From AP-15 sp963814865 (lineage in GTDB: Bacteria; Pseudomonadota; Alphaproteobacteria; ATCC43930; CGMCC-115725), in NCBI GenBank assembly GCA_963814865.1, contig CAWFEN010000009.1, forward strand, positions 496,001 through 560,000: a stretch of 64,000 nt of DNA, written 5' to 3'. Below the pieces are notes generated by a model, which had not been told where the DNA came from, did not search any database, and saw only the letters and a program-made list of their open reading frames with translations. Below are positions 8,895 through 17,350 of this stretch, one piece after another (the first letter of the stretch is position 1; every line of letters begins with the position of its first letter). Both the position numbers and the translations under genes were made by a program.

Positions 8895-11088
8895 TCATTT
8901 CAGACCGATCCCCTCATAAAGCCGAAGCCGCCCATCGCCCCCGCGGGGCTGGGTCACCTTGATGCCGGGAACGGCGGCGCGAAGGTCACGCCCAAACGTC
9001 TGCGCCGTTCCGGGGTGATCGCGCCCCTGCCGTGCGCACCATTGGGACCAAGCCTTGAACAGATCGTCGGTCTCGACCGTGCGCCCGGGAGCGACGGCGC
9101 AGCGCTCGCGGACGAATGCCCCGATCGGGGAGCCGAGATCCTCGAGTTCTCGGACGGCATCGGCGGCGGATGCTGGCGTGACGAAATAGCCGCGTTCGAC
9201 GAGCCGGCGCCCTCCGGCGATGGCCCAGTTGAGGATCGAGGATCGCTAAGTCAGCAGCCGGTTTGTGAGCCCGTGATCCTCATGGCCGTAGAAGCTTCGC
9301 GTCAGAATCAGCACGACGAACCGGCCGGCAAGGGCACCGCTGGCGTCGGCGAGCCGCGGCAGCTCGTTGGACAGGATCAGAAACCGGGTTTGAAGTCGGC
9401 CGGTCCAGGCGTCGCGATATTTCCGGTCGATGGTGATCGCGTCCTCGCCCGTGATCGACAGAAGCTGCTCGGCAATGGCGTGCTGATCGGCGCGCCCGCC
9501 GAGCCGGGCATCCGAGATGATTGCGACGCGCTTGCCGATCAGCGGCGCGAGCCCGAAGTTCATGCCGAGCCCGGCGAGGGTGGGGGCGACGCTGCTGTCC
9601 AGCCCGACGATGCTGGTCAGAACGCGCGCGATCTTTCCCTTTCCGCTGCGCTTTGGCCCGACCATCAGGAACATCTTCTGTTGCGAGGTGTCGGGGGTGA
9701 GGCAGTAGCCGAGTATCTCTTGCAGCGTATCAATCGCAGCTTGATCGTCCGGCCAAAGCGAGGCGAGGAATTGGAGCCATCGCCGGGGTTCCGGTGCATC
9801 GGGGTCGAATGCGAAGTCGACGGCGTTGTGGGTGAAGAATCCCGGCGTGTGCGGCAGGAGCGCAAAGGTCGGCAGGTGCAGGAGCCCGTTGGCGCAGGAG
9901 ATGATTTCCTCGGCTGGAAGGTCGGGCACGTGGTCAAGCCAGGCGGGCGCCGCGATCGTGCTGTCGAGCTGCGCCGCCGCCGCGAGCGCGTCGAGCACGT
10001 TGCCCACCATCCTCATGTTCGGCTTCACCGGCCGCTTTCCGCCTTTCGAGGCCAGCGCGAGGCACCGATCGAGAAACGCGTAGAGCTTGGCTTTTAGGTC
10101 TTCCTCGCCGGCTTCGGGATAGGCGGTCCCGTTCCAGGCATAGAAAGCTCCGCGATGCCGATGCAAAGGTGGGCCGGCCCGCATCGGTGAAGTGCGCCTC
10201 CAGAAATGATCGCGCGGTGTCGTACGGCGCCTTCGGGTCTATGACGAGCGGCGAGCCGGAGCCCTCTCCGGCATCGGCCTTCTGCCATATGCGACGCAGC
10301 TCCCGCCCGCCGTCGGCGATGCCCTTTTCCTTGTACCAGGCGGTCGTTTGCGGATCGGCGGAAAACGCCTCGCAAAATTCCTCGAAGCTGCTGCCCGCGC
10401 GGCGCATCGCCAAACCCATGCGGAAAGCGATGGCGCTCCGGGAATTGTCGGCGCCGCTCCCACCGTCAGCCAAGGATGATTTCGCGACCGGGATCAGCGC
10501 GGAGAGCCGGTCGAGCGTCGCTGCGTCGAGCGTGGTCAGCTCGTCCAGGGTTCCAGGCCACCTTTCCCCGGTGACGGTGAAAAACCGGCCAGCGAAATAA
10601 ACCTCGACCGCGGGTCCGTGATCGCGCGCGTCTTCGCCCGGCAACCCACGGCGAGTGCCCCAGACATCGGGCCGCACCCCAATTCGATCGAGGAACCGCC
10701 GAACATCCTCGCTCGCCGCGCAGAAGAACAGCTTTAATCCGCGGCCGGATGGTGATCGTTCGGTGTAGGTCGGAACGGCGCCGAGGATCTTGAGCGCCCA
10801 AGGGGCGAGTGTGCCGTCGGCGGCGATGCAGCTATCGAGGTCGATGCCTCCGAGGTGCTTGCCACCATCGAGATCGCCAAGCTGAATCCCGATGCCGCCG
10901 CCCTGCACATTGACGATCCTCGCCGCGCGGGCCTGCACCGCGGTCCGGATGCCCCAGGTCGAGGGATCATCAGCCTTTGCTTTCCTGCCGCCGGGCGCGT
11001 AGGGAACCTTCGTCGGCTTCCCGCGGCGGGTCTCGACGCGCCACGCGACCCAACGCGGCGTCGCGGCAAGGGCATCGAGCGCGGTCAT
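8895..11088 (-). pseudogene. bifunctional primase/polymerase-SF3 helicase, frameshift and premature stop
   Basis: N-terminal primase/polymerase part (from MTALDALAATPRWVAWRVE, with GGIGIQLGDLDGG and LGGIDLD) and a C-terminal D5/SF3-type helicase with Walker A GPKRSGKGKIARV. One extra T near 10165-10167 shifts frame between the halves: after DAGRPT the protein continues as LHRHRGAFYAWNG. Further on, an in-frame TAG at 9246-9248 follows NRLLT. Beyond it the same frame resumes a convincing helicase tail (ILNWAI, RRLVERGYFVTPASAADAV, then TVETDDLFKAWSQWC) to a TGA at 8895. The protein would be about 730 aa and normally starts element replication; here it is probably dead. It follows the AlpA gene by 35 bp. 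Confidence 0.8.
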
Positions 11089-11123
11089 GGTCCGCGGCTT
11101 CGTTTCGGCTCGCGGGCGTGCTG

Positions 11124-11336
11124 TCAGCTCGCAGCGGGGTGGTCGCTGGTGCTGGTGGCACGCCGCGCCGCGAGCCAGGCGTCAAGATCGCGCGTGTCGT
11201 ACACAATGACCCTGCCGAGCTTGATGAACGGCGGGCCATCGCCCGTCAGTCGCTTCTTTTCCAGCGTGCTCTCGGCGTAGCCGAGATAATCGGCTGCTGG
11301 CCGGGTTCGCAGCCGCCGGTGTCCCAAATCAGTCAT
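11124..11336 (-). CDS. AlpA/excisionase-type helix-turn-helix regulator
   Basis: 70 aa from the ATG at 11336 (MTDLGHRRLRTRPAADYLG). Residues about 10-60 form the winged helix of the AlpA/MerR-like excisionase family: AADYLGYAESTLEKKRLTGD, then PPFIKLGRVIVYDTRDLDAW. In satellite phages and integrative elements such proteins activate integrase transcription or act as excision factors. It lies between the 263-aa orphan and the primase on the same strand, probably the first gene of the replication operon. Confidence 0.75.
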   Translation of the reverse strand: MTDLGHRRLRTRPAADYLGYAESTLEKKRLTGDGPPFIKLGRVIVYDTRDLDAWLAARRATSTSDHPAAS

Positions 11337-11437
11337 TCGCCAACGTCCTTCCAGAAAACGGTGGCGCAATAATCGAGGCTGCTACACCTGATGTCGGACC
11401 ATTGGGCTCATAGGAGGGTCATTGCCCCCAATGAACC

Positions 11438-12229
11438 TCACGCACTCAGTTCAGCACGACGCTCTTTGATCCAGCGTGCGACGCGTCGGCGGACCGTCGA
11501 TTTGCTTGCCTCATGACCGCGATCTTCGAGCCACTTGGTCACCCACCTTTCGAGCCCCGCCTGGTTGCCGTCGCCAGCCGCCGGGCAGCCGTTTTCGGTC
11601 AACCACTCCAATGCTGCCACGCGCGCAACGGGCCAGAACGCCTTTTCCCGAGACGGTGGGACAGAACGAGGTTTGCCATCACGGCCTTTGTTCCCGTGCT
11701 TTGCGAGCAGTTCGGCCATTGTCTGCCCAAAATCTCCGCGGCGTCGAGCGATGGCGAGCACCGGCTCAATGCCTATCAAGCAGCGTGTCGGATCAAACTC
11801 GCTTGGCGCATCATCGCAAAAGGTCCGCCTCAGCGGTATGATCCTGTCGCGCTCGATGTCCCGCTCTAACTCGTGGAAAACCTCGTTCATGGTTTGCCAT
11901 TCCGGGTCGTTGCGCGCTCCCATTGGCTCCCCGTACGCGTCCCTCTGCTCTCCGCCGGTAGCCCCTAGAAGCGTCAGCCGATTCCGCATATCCCGAAAGC
12001 TGGCGCCGTTGTGGTTTGGATGAAGCATGGCCGGGTGACGGTCGGCGTAGATCATGCACCACTCGAAAACCGTATGCCCGTTGCCGACAATCAACGGTGG
12101 AACGTTGCGGTTTTCAAAGCCGATGTTGCCCTCAAGGATGATCGCTATTTCCCCCGGCTGGGTTGATGATCCACCTGGGGCGGCTAATCCGCGGCATCTT
12201 GCGACGGTGGTGGCGGATTCGATTTCCAA
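11438..12229 (-). CDS. uncharacterised element protein with C-terminal HTH-like segment
   Basis: 263 aa, not recognised. The middle is acidic and rich in charged residues. The C-terminus (about 225-263) reads as a predicted helix-turn-helix: WVTKWLEDRGHEASKSTVRR followed by RVARWIKERR, suggesting DNA binding. It sits between the integrase and the AlpA-like gene on the same strand, so a regulatory or replication-accessory role is possible but inferred only from position. The N-terminal 30 residues look less protein-like, so the true start may be an internal ATG such as the one before IYADRHP. Confidence 0.5.
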   Translation of the reverse strand: MEIESATTVARCRGLAAPGGSSTQPGEIAIILEGNIGFENRNVPPLIVGNGHTVFEWCMIYADRHPAMLHPNHNGASFRDMRNRLTLLGATGGEQRDAYGEPMGARNDPEWQTMNEVFHELERDIERDRIIPLRRTFCDDAPSEFDPTRCLIGIEPVLAIARRRGDFGQTMAELLAKHGNKGRDGKPRSVPPSREKAFWPVARVAALEWLTENGCPAAGDGNQAGLERWVTKWLEDRGHEASKSTVRRRVARWIKERRAELSA

Positions 12230-12237
12230 GAGATCCG

Positions 12238-12281
12238 GTAGTGTCCGCTACCCTGTCGCAGAATCAAATCGCGCCGCGCAC
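12238..12281. repeat. right copy of imperfect direct repeat, next to the integrase 3' end
   Basis: About 44 bp matching 7682-7722 in the same orientation, starting 22 bp before the integrase stop side of the gene. Proximity to the integrase gene is what an attachment site would show, but here the integrase lies outside the interval bounded by the two copies, so that reading is uncertain. Confidence 0.45.
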
Positions 12282-12302
12282 GGTCCGCGCGTTCCCGACA
12301 GG

Positions 12303-13250
12303 CTAGGCATATCGCGCCGAGGCAGCCCGCAAGAGGGCGGCGGGAACGCGGCGGTGTACCGCGCTTATTGCTGCGGCAGCACCGTCGCACCACCCTTGCC
12401 GGCATTCGCCCGATCCGCTGTTCATAGCCGCGGCGATCTTGCCGGCGACCGCGGCGGCAGCGGCCTTCACCGGATCGCTCGCAAGGTGCGCGTAGCGCGC
12501 GGTCGTGGCCGGCTGGCTGTGGCCGAGCATCTTGCCGATGATCGGCAAGCCCATGCCGCTCGACGCGGCGACGCTGGCGAACGCGTGCCGCAGATCATGA
12601 AGCCGCACATCGTCGAGCCCGGCCGCCTGGCGGATCGCCCGCCACGGCTTTTCGAGGTTGACGAGCGCGGCGCCCGGCTTCGCGCCGGCGATCACGAAGG
12701 GGTTGCCGTCGAGCCGCGGCAGTTCGGCCAGCACGGCGAGCGCGGGCGGCGGCAGATGCAGGGTCTTGGCGCCGGTCTTGCTGTCCGGCAACCGTGCCTC
12801 GCCGCGCTCGAAATCGATCCATTCCCATCGAAGCCCGAGCACTTCGCCGAGCCGCGCGCCGGTGAACACCAGCAGCTTGACCGCGGCGATGGCATAGGGC
12901 GAGCCGTCGTAGGCCGTGAGCGCTTCGCCGAGCCGCGCCAGTTCGGCCGGCGACAGCATGCGCTCGCGCTTGCGCTCGGCGAATTTCTCGACATGGCGGC
13001 AGGGGTTCGATCCGTCCGGCCGCAAGCCCCACCGCTCGGCGAGGTTGAACATCTTGGAAAGCACGGCGAGCACGCGGTTCGCCTGGTAGGGCGCCGCACG
13101 GTTCGCATGGTGAAGCTTGGTGACGTCGGCGCGGGTCACGTCCGCCACCTTCCGCTTGCCGAGCGGCGGCAGGATGATCTTGTCGAGCAGCCGCTTGTAT
13201 TCGGCCGCGGTGCTGGCCTTGCGCTTCGTCTCGGACGCGATCCTTCCCCC
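12303..13250 (-). pseudogene. tyrosine site-specific integrase, 5'-truncated
   Basis: A phage-type integrase with a complete catalytic domain: Arg in FTGARLGEVLGL, Lys in DSKTGAKTL, HDLRH, GHSQPATTARYAH with the nucleophilic Tyr. The SAM-like core-binding part is only partly present. Readable homology (KRKASTAAEYKRLL, LPPLGKRKVADV) extends upstream of the first ATG at 13148 to about 13250 and then stops without a start codon. The first 80 or so residues, including the arm-binding domain, are missing. An internal start at 13148 would give a 281-aa protein lacking part of the core-binding domain. It forms the right edge of the element, 100 bp from the crotonase gene. Confidence 0.75.
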
Positions 13251-13367
13251 ACTTGACCCATTGAAATCACGAGCAGGCCGGGCGGGTGGGCAAGCGGCGA
13301 CGGCATCGTGGCGGATGATGCCCGAAGATCCTCGCTTCAGCCCGAGCCGGCAAAGTCGGCTGCAACG

Positions 13368-14147
13368 TCAATGCCCGAATTTGTCGGGGTCGGGGTTGCG
13401 GCGTTCGGCAAAAGCGCGGCTGAGTTCGTGCGACTCCTCGGTTTCGAGATAGCCGCGCAGCAATAAATCGTGGGCCATCCGCGACAGGCCGGCGGCGCCG
13501 CCGTGACGCGCGCCGAACGCGCTCTTGATCGCGGCCAGCGCAAAGGCGCCGCGCTCGGCGATTTCGAGCGCCATTTCGCGCGTCGCCGCGGCGAGCCGAT
13601 CGTCGGGCACGACCTGGTTGATCATGCCGAGCTCGAGCGCCTCGCGCGCGGTCAGCCTTTGGTTGCGGAACCAGATCTCCTTGGCCTTCTTCTTGCCGAC
13701 CAGATCTTCGAGATACCAGGTGCCGTAGCCGGCGTCGAAACTGCCCATCATCGGTCCGACCTGGCGGAAGATGGCGCTTTCCTTGGCGATCGTGATGTCG
13801 CACATGACCTGCAACACATTGCCGCCGCCGACCGCGTAGCCGTTGACCGCGGCGATGACCGGCTTTTGCAGCCGCTCGATCGAGTTGTACATGTCGAGCA
13901 CCGGCAGCACGCCCGGATAGAGCAGGGTATCCTCCAGCCCCTCCTTGCGCCCGCCGATACAGAAAAAGCGATCGCCAGCCCCGGTAATGACCAGCACGCG
14001 GGTGCGCGTCTCGCGGCGCACGAGGTTGATGCAATCGCGGATTTCCTGGCACATGATCGGGGTGAACATGTTGCCGTCCTCGGGGCGGTTCAGGGTCAGG
14101 GTGCCGACCGGCCCGTCCTCGGCGTAGCGGATCGTTTCATAGCTCAT
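13368..14147 (-). CDS. enoyl-CoA hydratase/isomerase family, MenB/BadI-like
   Basis: 259 aa crotonase fold. The oxyanion-hole stretch NGYAVGGGNVLQVMCDITIA (residues about 100-120) and the segment GSFDAGYGTWYLEDLVGKKK with AKEIWFRNQ are characteristic of the MenB (dihydroxynaphthoyl-CoA synthase) and BadI (2-ketocyclohexanecarboxyl-CoA hydrolase) branch rather than fatty-acid enoyl-CoA hydratases. No other men or bad genes are nearby, so substrate cannot be assigned. A GAGGAG ribosome site precedes the ATG. Its 3' end faces the truncated integrase. Confidence 0.8.
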   Translation of the reverse strand: MSYETIRYAEDGPVGTLTLNRPEDGNMFTPIMCQEIRDCINLVRRETRTRVLVITGAGDRFFCIGGRKEGLEDTLLYPGVLPVLDMYNSIERLQKPVIAAVNGYAVGGGNVLQVMCDITIAKESAIFRQVGPMMGSFDAGYGTWYLEDLVGKKKAKEIWFRNQRLTAREALELGMINQVVPDDRLAAATREMALEIAERGAFALAAIKSAFGARHGGAAGLSRMAHDLLLRGYLETEESHELSRAFAERRNPDPDKFGH

Positions 14148-14198
14148 CGCGTGGGCTCCTCGCGCAGGGATCTCGGTAAACGGAATGGAGGTGGAGAA

Positions 14199-14684
14199 AT
14201 GTTACAGGATTTGCTGCCCCAGGCGGAACGGATCGCGGCCCGGCTCAAGGCGCGCAACGAGACGATCTCGATCGCCGAATCCTCGACCGCCGGCATGATC
14301 TCGGCGGCGCTGCTGGCGATCGCCGGCGCATCGGCCTATTTCATGGGCGGCGGGGTCGTCTACACAAGGCAGTCGCGCGCTGCGTTGCTTGGCGTGACCG
14401 AGCAGGAGATGACCGGCATCACGCCGTCGACCGAAGCCTATGCGCTGCTGTTCGCCCGCAAGATCCGCGGCAAGCTAGCCACCAGCTGGGCGGTCGGGGA
14501 AACCGGCACCGCCGGGCCGACCGGCAGCCGCTACGGCCATGCCGCCGGGCATTCCTGCATCGCCGTGATCGGCCCCGGCGGCGAGCGCTCGATCACCGTC
14601 GAAACCGGCAATTCCGACCGCATCGGCAACATGCGCGCGTTCTCGATGGCGGCGCTCGATCTGCTCGAAAAAGCGCTCGGCTAG
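14199..14684 (+). CDS. CinA C-terminal-domain nicotinamide-nucleotide amidase (PncC-type)
   Basis: 161 aa, a stand-alone CinA C-terminal domain that deamidates nicotinamide mononucleotide to nicotinic acid mononucleotide in pyridine-nucleotide salvage. Seen are the catalytic-region signature ISIAESSTAGMISAALLAIA, GGGVVYTRQSR and GETGTAGPTGSRYG. The ATG at 14199 is chosen because it follows GGAGGTGG and matches family length; the frame is open much further upstream but only as a shadow of the crotonase gene. Divergent from that gene with a 51-bp gap. Confidence 0.85.
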   Translation: MLQDLLPQAERIAARLKARNETISIAESSTAGMISAALLAIAGASAYFMGGGVVYTRQSRAALLGVTEQEMTGITPSTEAYALLFARKIRGKLATSWAVGETGTAGPTGSRYGHAAGHSCIAVIGPGGERSITVETGNSDRIGNMRAFSMAALDLLEKALG

Positions 14685-14697
14685 TGCTCCCGATCGC

Positions 14698-15511
14698 TCA
14701 GGCGGCGGCGAGCTGGCGGGGGCGGTAGATCGAGATGTGAGCGATGCGGGCGATCGGGATGCTGCGATCGGCGAAGACCAGCACGTCGAGATCGGCGAAG
14801 CGGTGGCCCTTCTTCTCGTAATTCGCGGTGACGCAGGCGCGCGCCGACAACTCGGCGCCGATATGTGCCGCGGCGAAATGCTCGACCCGGCTGCCGACAT
14901 GCATCCACGGCCCGAGCGCCACATTGTGGCGCAGGGCCCAGTTGCCGATGTGCAGGATCGTCCCCGGATGGACCAGGCCCGCGGCGGCATAGAGCGGCAG
15001 GGTCTCGCGCACATCATGCAGATATTGCCGGGCCTGCGTGTCGCCCATTCGAAACGGATGGATCGCGAACCAGGTGCCGACCGCCAGCGTCGTCTCGTCA
15101 GCCGGCGGCCGGTTGCGCGGGCGGGTCCGGCGGCTGCGGGGCCTCGGCGAAGGCGGCGGGCAGCGGCGACGCTTCGGCCGGCAGCGCGGCCCGCCCGGTG
15201 GCGCACAGCTCGCCGCGGCTTTCGACGCGCAGCTCGAGCCCGGCCGCCGTCTCCGCCGCAGTCACGACCGCTGCGTCGCCGTCATAGACGGGCTTCAGCA
15301 GGCGGCATTCGGCGGTGCCGCGCTCGAGCCAGGCGCGGCCCCAGCGCGCCACCGGCAGATGCGTCATGTAGGCGTAAACTTCGACCCCTGGCACGAGCCC
15401 GCCCTTGAAGCCGAAACGGCGGGCGACCGAATCGTCATGGATCTTGTTCTCGGATTCCTTGGCGGTGTTGAACGCCTCGACGCGATAGGGGCCGACAGAG
15501 AATTCGGTCAT
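14698..15511 (-). pseudogene. MaoC-like/hotdog-fold acyl dehydratase family protein, one +1 frameshift
   Basis: Two adjacent minus-strand frames make one protein of about 271 aa. The N-terminal half (15511 to about 15100) reads FSVGPYRVEAFNTAKESENK and GLVPGVEVYAYMTHLPVARW, a hotdog N-terminus. The C-terminal half (14698 to about 15100) reads FRMGDTQARQYLHDVRETLP, WMHVGSRVEHFA and VTANYEKKGHRF. Deleting one base in the GC-rich run near 15101-15112 joins PPDPPAQP to ADETTLAVGTWFAIHPF in one frame. Probably binds an acyl-CoA-like ligand; reaction unknown. Either a sequence error or recent damage. Confidence 0.7.
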
Positions 15512-15603
15512 GGCTCGGGTTCCTGCACTCGGCTATAAGCGCCGGCGACAGGCTTGCACCGCGCCGGCACCGGCGCAATCCCTTCCCGACCATCGAGGCC
15601 GTC

Positions 15604-16407
15604 ATGGACAGCGACCTTCCCGAATACGAGCTTTACGCGATTCGCTATGCCGAGCGCGACGCCCGGCGCTCGGACCATTTCATCGGCGGCGACCCGCATG
15701 ACGGGCCGATGCCGATGGATTATTTCGTCTGGGCCGCGATCGGGCGCGCGCGCAGCTTTGTCATCGACACCGGCTTTACCGCCGAGGTCGCGGCGGCGCG
15801 CGGCCGGCGGCATCTGCGCTGCCCGGCCGAGTCATTGGCGCTGGTCGGGCTCGACCGCAACAATGTCGCCGACGTGATCCTGACCCACATGCATTACGAC
15901 CATGTCGGCACGTTCCACCGCTTTCCGGCCGCGCAATTTCACTTGCAGGAAACCGAGCTGCATTACACGACCGGGCATTTTATGCGCCATCCGTTTCTCG
16001 CCCGCTCGTTCGAGGTGGAGGATGTCGTCGGCATCGTGCGGCTGAATTTCGCCCGCCGCGTCCGCCTCTATAACGGCCCGGTCGAGCTGGCGCCGGGGAT
16101 CAGCCTGCATCCGGTCGGCGGCCATACGCCGGGCATGCAGTTCGTGCGCGTGCATACGAGCCGCGGCTGGGTCGTCCTCGCCTCCGACGTCAGCCATTAC
16201 TACGAGAACATGGAAACCGGCCGTCCCTACACCGCCGCCTTCCACATCGGCGACATGATCGATGCCTACGACACCTTGCGCGCCCAGGCGCCCTCGCCGC
16301 AGCACATCATCCCGGGCCACGATCCGCTGGTCATGCGCCGCTACCCGGCGCCCAGCCCCGCGCTCGAAGGCCTCGTCGTCCGCCTCGATGTCATGCCGCG
16401 GGAGTAA
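15604..16407 (+). CDS. metallo-beta-lactamase-fold hydrolase, AHL-lactonase-like family
   Basis: 267 aa. A complete dinuclear metal site is visible: HMHYDH (residues about 98-103), GGHTPG, ASDVSH (bridging Asp) and PGHDP near the C-terminus. The order and length match the N-acyl-homoserine-lactonase-like branch (AttM/AiiA relatives) of the superfamily. That branch also includes enzymes for other esters and lactones, so quorum quenching is possible but unproven. Transcribed alone, divergent from the hotdog gene. Confidence 0.8.
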   Translation: MDSDLPEYELYAIRYAERDARRSDHFIGGDPHDGPMPMDYFVWAAIGRARSFVIDTGFTAEVAAARGRRHLRCPAESLALVGLDRNNVADVILTHMHYDHVGTFHRFPAAQFHLQETELHYTTGHFMRHPFLARSFEVEDVVGIVRLNFARRVRLYNGPVELAPGISLHPVGGHTPGMQFVRVHTSRGWVVLASDVSHYYENMETGRPYTAAFHIGDMIDAYDTLRAQAPSPQHIIPGHDPLVMRRYPAPSPALEGLVVRLDVMPRE

Positions 16408-16454
16408 GATGTAATGCCGCGACGCCGTGACCCGTTGTTTCCGCCAATGAAGGC

Positions 16455-17285
16455 TTAGTCGACGCGTTCGAGGATGGCGTTGAAGAGTTCGGTGCGGCGC
16501 TCTTCGAGGTTGCGGGCGGAGTTGTGGAACATCGCCCGCCAATCAACTCCGAGGATCAGATGGGTGCCGAGCGGCGGCGGCGCATTGCCGGCGCCGGTGG
16601 TACGGGCGCGGCGGGCGGACGCTTCGAGCGCTTCCGGCGTCGTGTCCTGCCAGGTGACGACGCGAAAGCCGGCGGCTTCGAGCTTGGCCCGTGTGTCGGC
16701 GGCGGAAAACAAAAAGCTGATGCCCGGCTCTCGCGCCCACTGCACCGGGAAATGCGGGGTGCCGCCGGGCCCCGCCGCGACCTCCTGTAAGGCCAGCCGG
16801 CCGCCGGGTTTGAGGACCCGGCGCATCTCGCGATAGAGGCGGTCGCGGTCGGCGATGTTCATCGCCGCGTTCTGCGACCACACCACGTCGAAGCTTTCAT
16901 CGGCGAAGGGCAGATAGAGCGCGTCGCCCTGGCGATAGTCGACCTTGCCGGCGAGCCCGGTGCGGCGGGTCAGCATCTCGGCGACGCGGACGAATTCAGC
17001 CGTGAGATCAATGCCGCTGGCCCGTACGCCGTAACGCCAGGCGAGAAACCGCGACGGCCCGCCGAGCCCGGAACCGACATCGAGCACGCGTTCCCCGCCG
17101 GTCAGACCGAGCAGCTCGGCAAGCCGGATCGTAGCCGGCCGCTGGCCGCCGTGGAACTCGTCGACCGGTGCCAGATCATCCGGCGTCAGATGGTCGATAT
17201 CCTTCCCCATGCCCTGCAATGCCGCGAGGATCGCCACGCCAAGGTCGACGCTCGTGTAATGGTTCTCGACCGGATTGGCGGGCAT
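16455..17285 (-). CDS. SAM-dependent class I methyltransferase
   Basis: 276 aa. Motif I is VLDVGSGLGGPSRFLAWRYG (residues about 66-85), followed by GIDLTAEFV, GDALYLPFADESFDVVWSQN and VLKPGGRLALQEV. This is the standard order of UbiE/sterol-type small-molecule methyltransferases. The SAM core spans about 60-190 and a substrate-binding C-terminal part follows. Substrate not evident. Convergent with the MBL gene and divergent from the M81 peptidase gene (65-bp gap). Confidence 0.82.
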   Translation of the reverse strand: MPANPVENHYTSVDLGVAILAALQGMGKDIDHLTPDDLAPVDEFHGGQRPATIRLAELLGLTGGERVLDVGSGLGGPSRFLAWRYGVRASGIDLTAEFVRVAEMLTRRTGLAGKVDYRQGDALYLPFADESFDVVWSQNAAMNIADRDRLYREMRRVLKPGGRLALQEVAAGPGGTPHFPVQWAREPGISFLFSAADTRAKLEAAGFRVVTWQDTTPEALEASARRARTTGAGNAPPPLGTHLILGVDWRAMFHNSARNLEERRTELFNAILERVD

Positions 17286-17350
17286 TTCATGCCTCCTGCA
17301 CCGCTGCGCCTGGGATACTGTGAGCGCTGGCGAGATCGGGAGTCCAGAGC

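Larger units (their letters stand above)
7105..13260. mobile_element. decayed phage/plasmid-satellite-like integrative element
   Basis: Between the ATP-grasp operon and the crotonase gene lie a tyrosine integrase, an AlpA-type regulator, a primase/SF3-helicase, two small element-typical proteins and a serine-recombinase remnant. This is the usual content of a satellite-type integrative element. Both recombination genes are cut at their 5' ends at the outer edges of the block, and the primase has a frameshift plus a stop, so the element looks immobile. No structural phage or conjugation genes are present. The exact ends are not defined by a tRNA or a clear target duplication. Confidence 0.65.
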
